64,000 nucleotides of DNA from Hydractinia symbiolongicarpus (taxonomy: Eukaryota > Cnidaria > Hydrozoa > Anthoathecata > Hydractiniidae): NCBI RefSeq assembly GCF_029227915.1, contig NC_079877.1:15920851-15984850 (forward strand). The letters are read 5' to 3'. Shown here one piece after another: positions 60,300 to 64,000 of the stretch. The stretch's first letter is position 1; each line of letters starts with the position of its first letter. The notes under the pieces are model-generated. The model was given only the letters and a program-made list of their open reading frames with translations, was not told where the DNA came from and did no database searches. Both the position numbers and the translations under genes were made by a program.

Positions 60300-60720
60300 A
60301 GACAGAATACGGTGAGTATTAAATAGTTAATAGGCTAGCCTGCGGGAAAAGCGGGATTCACTAATTCTCCTACATCGGTATTTCGTACATTTTGTTAAAA
60401 TAAGGTAAAAATATATCGCACTTGTTTTTTGCACCTTGAAAATATCGTGCGTAGTGACCACGACCCGATATTGGCCGGAAGACAGAAGAATGTAGATAGC
60501 CGTGACACCCGAGGTAGAAATGCCAGAATAAACCACTAAGCGTTGAACAGGAAGTGGAGCACTTAATGCAGGTAAACCATGCCACACATCTAGTAAAGCG
60601 CTCAAAGCGATACAACGTTTTGGGTGTAATATACCATTCACAAAATTAACATTCTGGCAACTTTAGCGGAAATAAAAACATAGGTTGCAGCCTGTCATTA
60701 TAACCTGCAATACTAAAAAC
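60300..60720. repeat. Dispersed copy of the 12-kb repeat family
   Basis: CACTTAATGCAGGTAAACC, then CACACATCTAG, and further on AATAAAAACATAGG and CAGCCTGTC match the phrase order of the tandem family at 11940..12960. Confidence 0.5.
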
Positions 60721-60974
60721 ATAATATATAATGATTAAAGCTACAACTTGCTACATTCCTCTCATATATGTAGCCTTGTTGCCCACTGTGACTGCTCACT
60801 TCTGTTATATTAGCCATGTGATGACAACTAGAAAACGTTAGTTTTTTTTGTTTCCTTGGAGATACAATTAGTCAGTCTGGGGGTGCTATGATGCAGTTAC
60901 TGCCAAAATTTGATCAGCTTGGAAGAATTTTAGAGTGTTGTTTCCCTTCCTAAAAACCTAGAAGACTGTCATTA

Positions 60975-61414
60975 AAGATGTGTGGGCACATGTATAATGC
61001 TTGCATTAGAAGTCTTTTGTTATATGCAAGTGAAACTTGGCCGATCAATGTTAAGGATATTAGCCGCGTTACAAGAAATGACAATCCATGTTGAGGTGGA
61101 TTGCATCTGTTAAGTTCTCTGACAGAGTTTCCACAGTGGAGCTACACAGTCGCCTTGGTTTAAAGTCAATTGGTGAGGTTGTGCAGACCCGCCGCCTCCT
61201 ATGGTACGGCCATGTTTAGAGGTTTGACAATAATTGTTGGGCAAAGAAAATTTCGGAATTTGATGTTCCAGAAAAATTCCTGAAAGGACGACCCCGTAAA
61301 CGATGGCTTGAAAACTTTCAACGCGATAGGAAATCCAAAAACCTCACTGATGATGTTTCCCAAAGCCGTCTGACTTGCAGAAATGCAATACAACCCGGCC
61401 GTAGACATGAGTGA
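60975..61414 (+). pseudogene. Non-LTR retrotransposon (LINE) C-terminal fragment
   Basis: The trace reads HMYNACIRSLLLYASETWPI, then a shift, then MLRWIASVKFSDRVSTVEL, LHSRLGLKSIGEVVQTRRL, LWYGHV, a stop, then KGRPRKRWLENFQRD. LLYxSETWP, RRLxWxGHV and GRPRKxW in this order mark the C-terminal end of a LINE reverse-transcriptase ORF. One frameshift and one nonsense codon show that it is dead. The catalytic reverse-transcriptase part is not in the window. Confidence 0.8.
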
Positions 61415-61768
61415 CGTTCTAGCTTTATCAATGGGGAAAACGAACGATAAACCTGGAGTAAGTAAGAGCAAAGGTGACCGCGTTGAGCAAATGTTAAGAA
61501 AACATTAGAGAGTTAGCTAGCTGTATATTTAATGAAACCATGTAAGAGATTATTTAACACTTTATCACAGATAACACAGCTTCTAATTTCCTCATTGCGT
61601 ATCTTTAATATAGTATGCCAAACCAAATCCAATTTGTTGGAACCTTGCCCCTAAGTTTTGGACTTTGGACTGACAAAGGCAAAGATTTGATTATTGCGGT
61701 TCGTGACAACAGTTCTTCCATTTCTATTTACATTTTCATGGATCTCTTCTGCTTGCTGGTAGGCTACA

Positions 61769-61852
61769 AAAGTTCTACTTTAGCGAAGGCCGATGTAAAG
61801 TTCTACTTTAGCGAAGGGCGAGGTAAAGTTCTACTTTGGTGAAGGCCGAGTA
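61769..61852. repeat. 28-bp minisatellite, three units
   Basis: AAAGTTCTACTTTAGCGAAG recurs at 61769, 61797 and 61825 (the last with TTTGGTGAAG), an exact 28-bp period. No gene is associated with it. Confidence 0.9.
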
Positions 61853-62124
61853 ATTAAAGTCGAAAATGCGCGACCTGCACAATGTTTGCATTGTGGGACA
61901 ATTCCCTCCGCCAAGTGGAATGGTCCGAAATATGATCTTTGAAATTTCGCCCTTTTTCTCAATATATTATTTCCATGGTTGTGACCTGACTGACTGATAA
62001 ATTCGTGACGTTACGACAGTCAAAATAGAAGAAGAAGGAGATGTATAAAGAGAAGGCTATCAGTTTTAATAAGATTTCGAATGTAACCATCGGATTTTTA
62101 GTCGCTAACGTAACAGCCATTTAA

Positions 62125-62540
62125 CCCTATTTGGTTCCGATTGGGTGCATAAAGTTCCACCATCCGAATATGGATTTTAATATCTCGAAATACTTAAAAA
62201 AATTAGTTTCAATTTTTTTTGCTATTACTATTTTTACAGTTAGCATTTTTTTTCTTTTTAGACTCAAACTATGGGTTACATTATGAGTTATTAGACATTA
62301 CTTAAAACCACTATTGTAAACCCACTATAATGGAAAATGCGAGAAAATCCAATTCAATAATGTACGTATGATAATACAACGTTTTAGCTATGTTTTTAAC
62401 TTTTTTAGCTATGTTTAGACACGTTTACTCCGACTTTTACGATTTTAATCCGTTTTATTCGGAAAACATCACTTATCCGGCTTAATTGTTTTTACCCGAT
62501 AATTTACTTGTTGATAGCGTTAAGCATACTAAATTTGTAT
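62125..62540 (+). mobile_element. Degraded TTAA-family MITE
   Basis: TTAA at 62121 is followed by CCCTATTTGGTTCCGA, close to the family terminus. Downstream come pieces resembling the family interior (ttttacgattttaatccg; ttattcggaaaac). No right terminus was found. Confidence 0.4.
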
Positions 62541-64000
62541 TAAATTTTATCTCATTGGTAGTGGCCTAATAAATGTTCCTATTTAGTTCAAGTCTATTGT
62601 ACTAACGGACACATAAGATGTTGCTAGATGTCAAGCAAGTCACACGTGACTAATTTTTACATTTTTCAGTATTGCAAAGATTTTATAATGCCAAAAATTT
62701 TTAAGATGTTGCAAGAAACCTTTCTTAAAAACCAGTAAAATCAGTCTTATTTTATTACCTAATTGCATCTGATGTGAAATGTAAACAAACAAAAAATGAA
62801 AGCTATTTTTTCAGTTGCTATTCTCAAGTCACCAAAGAATAAAAACCCCATATGATTAGTTCAATTTAGAATAATTGTTTATGTGAATTGAAATTAAAAA
62901 ATGGTTCTGAGTAAGTCTCTTTTTTATTTGCTATTGAAATCTGCATTGTTGTTGTTGTTTTTTTATTTCACGTTTTCATGTTACCATTTTACTACTGACG
63001 TTCCAAACCGGGAAGTATGGCTCCATGCAAAGCCCTGTTGAAAAAAATCAATCAAAGCCAATCAAAGCACTTGATATTTTTATACTAACTGATTTTTTAT
63101 ATCAGTCAGGTAATATAGGATCGCATATTAAATTCAATATTTGACTTTTGTTAAGTTATCTGTTAATCACAGAAATCTAGATAAAATGTGTTTTTTACAA
63201 AAGATTTTGGTATACTGAGCTTATCCATTTTGTGGACACAGAGGAAACGACCAATCAACGGATATACGCGTTCAACGATTGTTTATTATAAAAATCTTGA
63301 AGTGCTTTTTGTGTCATGCTTAGATTATCCGGGATTGTATTTCCACTAGCTTTCTTTCTCTATTTAATGTGTGCAATAGTGTCTGTACGTTACAGCTATA
63401 TTTGCTCATACATTTTTAAAAAAAAGAAATTCCCTTTTTTAAGTCGTGATACTTGTCGTGTTTTTAATTAATTTGGGTGTGTTTTACAGCAATTTTAAAT
63501 GCGTGGTTAAAACAATCTAAAAATTAATGTAAGCATTAATGATATAATGACTAAGTATAATAGTTATACTAATGTTTTGAATTCGTGACGTACATAACTA
63601 TGTGAGTCAGTGCAATACTTAGTACAAGACTTTAAGATAAGTTTTATTTAAGCTGGATTGACTGGACCAGACATACAACAAAAAACGTCATTATTTTAAA
63701 ACAAATTTGTTGATGTCCTCATCGATATCCAGTGTGGCTTTTTTTTTAAATAAAATAACTTCGTTTACTCCTATTTAATAGTTACCATGGTATCTAAATA
63801 GAAACATGATCGAAAGATAAGCATTTTATGCATTATATAGAGACTGGAAATGCTACCAAAGGGCAGTGTGTTGATGTAGTTGTTGAAAGAGGAAGGGCAG
63901 GAATAAAAACAAACATGGAATGTATCTTCACCTTGTACTGTTTCATAAAAAGAAAACTTTGTCGAGAACGAAAAGTAAAGATACATCAAGAAGTACAGGA
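62541..64000. other. Intergenic, nothing clear
   Basis: The sequence is AT-rich with no supported coding sequence, RNA gene or structured repeat. Confidence 0.4.

Overview
The window is AT-rich, intron-containing, repeat-dense animal DNA with low gene density. Spliced genes use ordinary GT..AG introns. There is no sign of bacterial organisation. The gene content points to a cnidarian, most likely a hydrozoan: paired MYND-finger genes, a CABIT/SAM adaptor, an immunoglobulin-like receptor built like the Hydractinia allorecognition (Alr) family, and several mobile families typical of cnidarian genomes. A Hydractinia-type species is my best guess, not proven.

Layout. At 3.6-9.9 kb and 14.7-20.25 kb lie two tandemly duplicated minus-strand genes. 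Each encodes a ~670-residue protein with two MYND zinc fingers, the first on a short exon and the second on a long exon joined in phase 2. A tract of about 230 bp in the two long exons is far more alike than the rest, which suggests gene conversion. A ~128-bp satellite array (8.6-9.4 kb), TTAA-flanked MITEs and a foldback element with a 9-bp target duplication (12.3 kb) lie around them. From 27.17 down to 23.28 kb on the minus strand is a multi-exon type I membrane receptor: signal segment, cysteine-poor V-set-like domain, Ig-like domain, FN3-like domain, transmembrane helix and small cytoplasmic exons. Every extracellular exon is phase 1-1.

From 30.2 to 32.3 kb is a decayed two-gene mobile locus: a THAP/zinc-ribbon transposase N-terminus (+) converging on a P2X7-C-terminal-like zinc protein (-). 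The same pairing, again convergent, recurs at 55.0-60.3 kb with the DDE-type transposase half. At 39.7-42.1 kb is a large uninterrupted plus-strand CABIT plus tandem-SAM gene, the best intact gene in the window. At 46.6-49.0 kb is a hAT transposase broken by a 16-bp duplication. Just downstream (49.13-49.39 kb) is a small tandem repeat carrying what looks like a complete hammerhead self-cleaving ribozyme: GUC cleavage site, CUGACGA core, four-pair stem II, GAAA, and pairing stems I and III. The last 15 kb holds further decayed elements: a pogo-like MITE, a multicopy transposase-like ORF, hAT ends, a LINE C-terminus and foldbacks.

Working together: only the two MYND genes, the receptor and the CABIT/SAM gene look like host genes. 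The rest is mobile DNA in various states of decay. The most notable items are the hammerhead ribozyme, the Alr-like receptor, the converted MYND pair and the recurrent convergent two-gene transposon.
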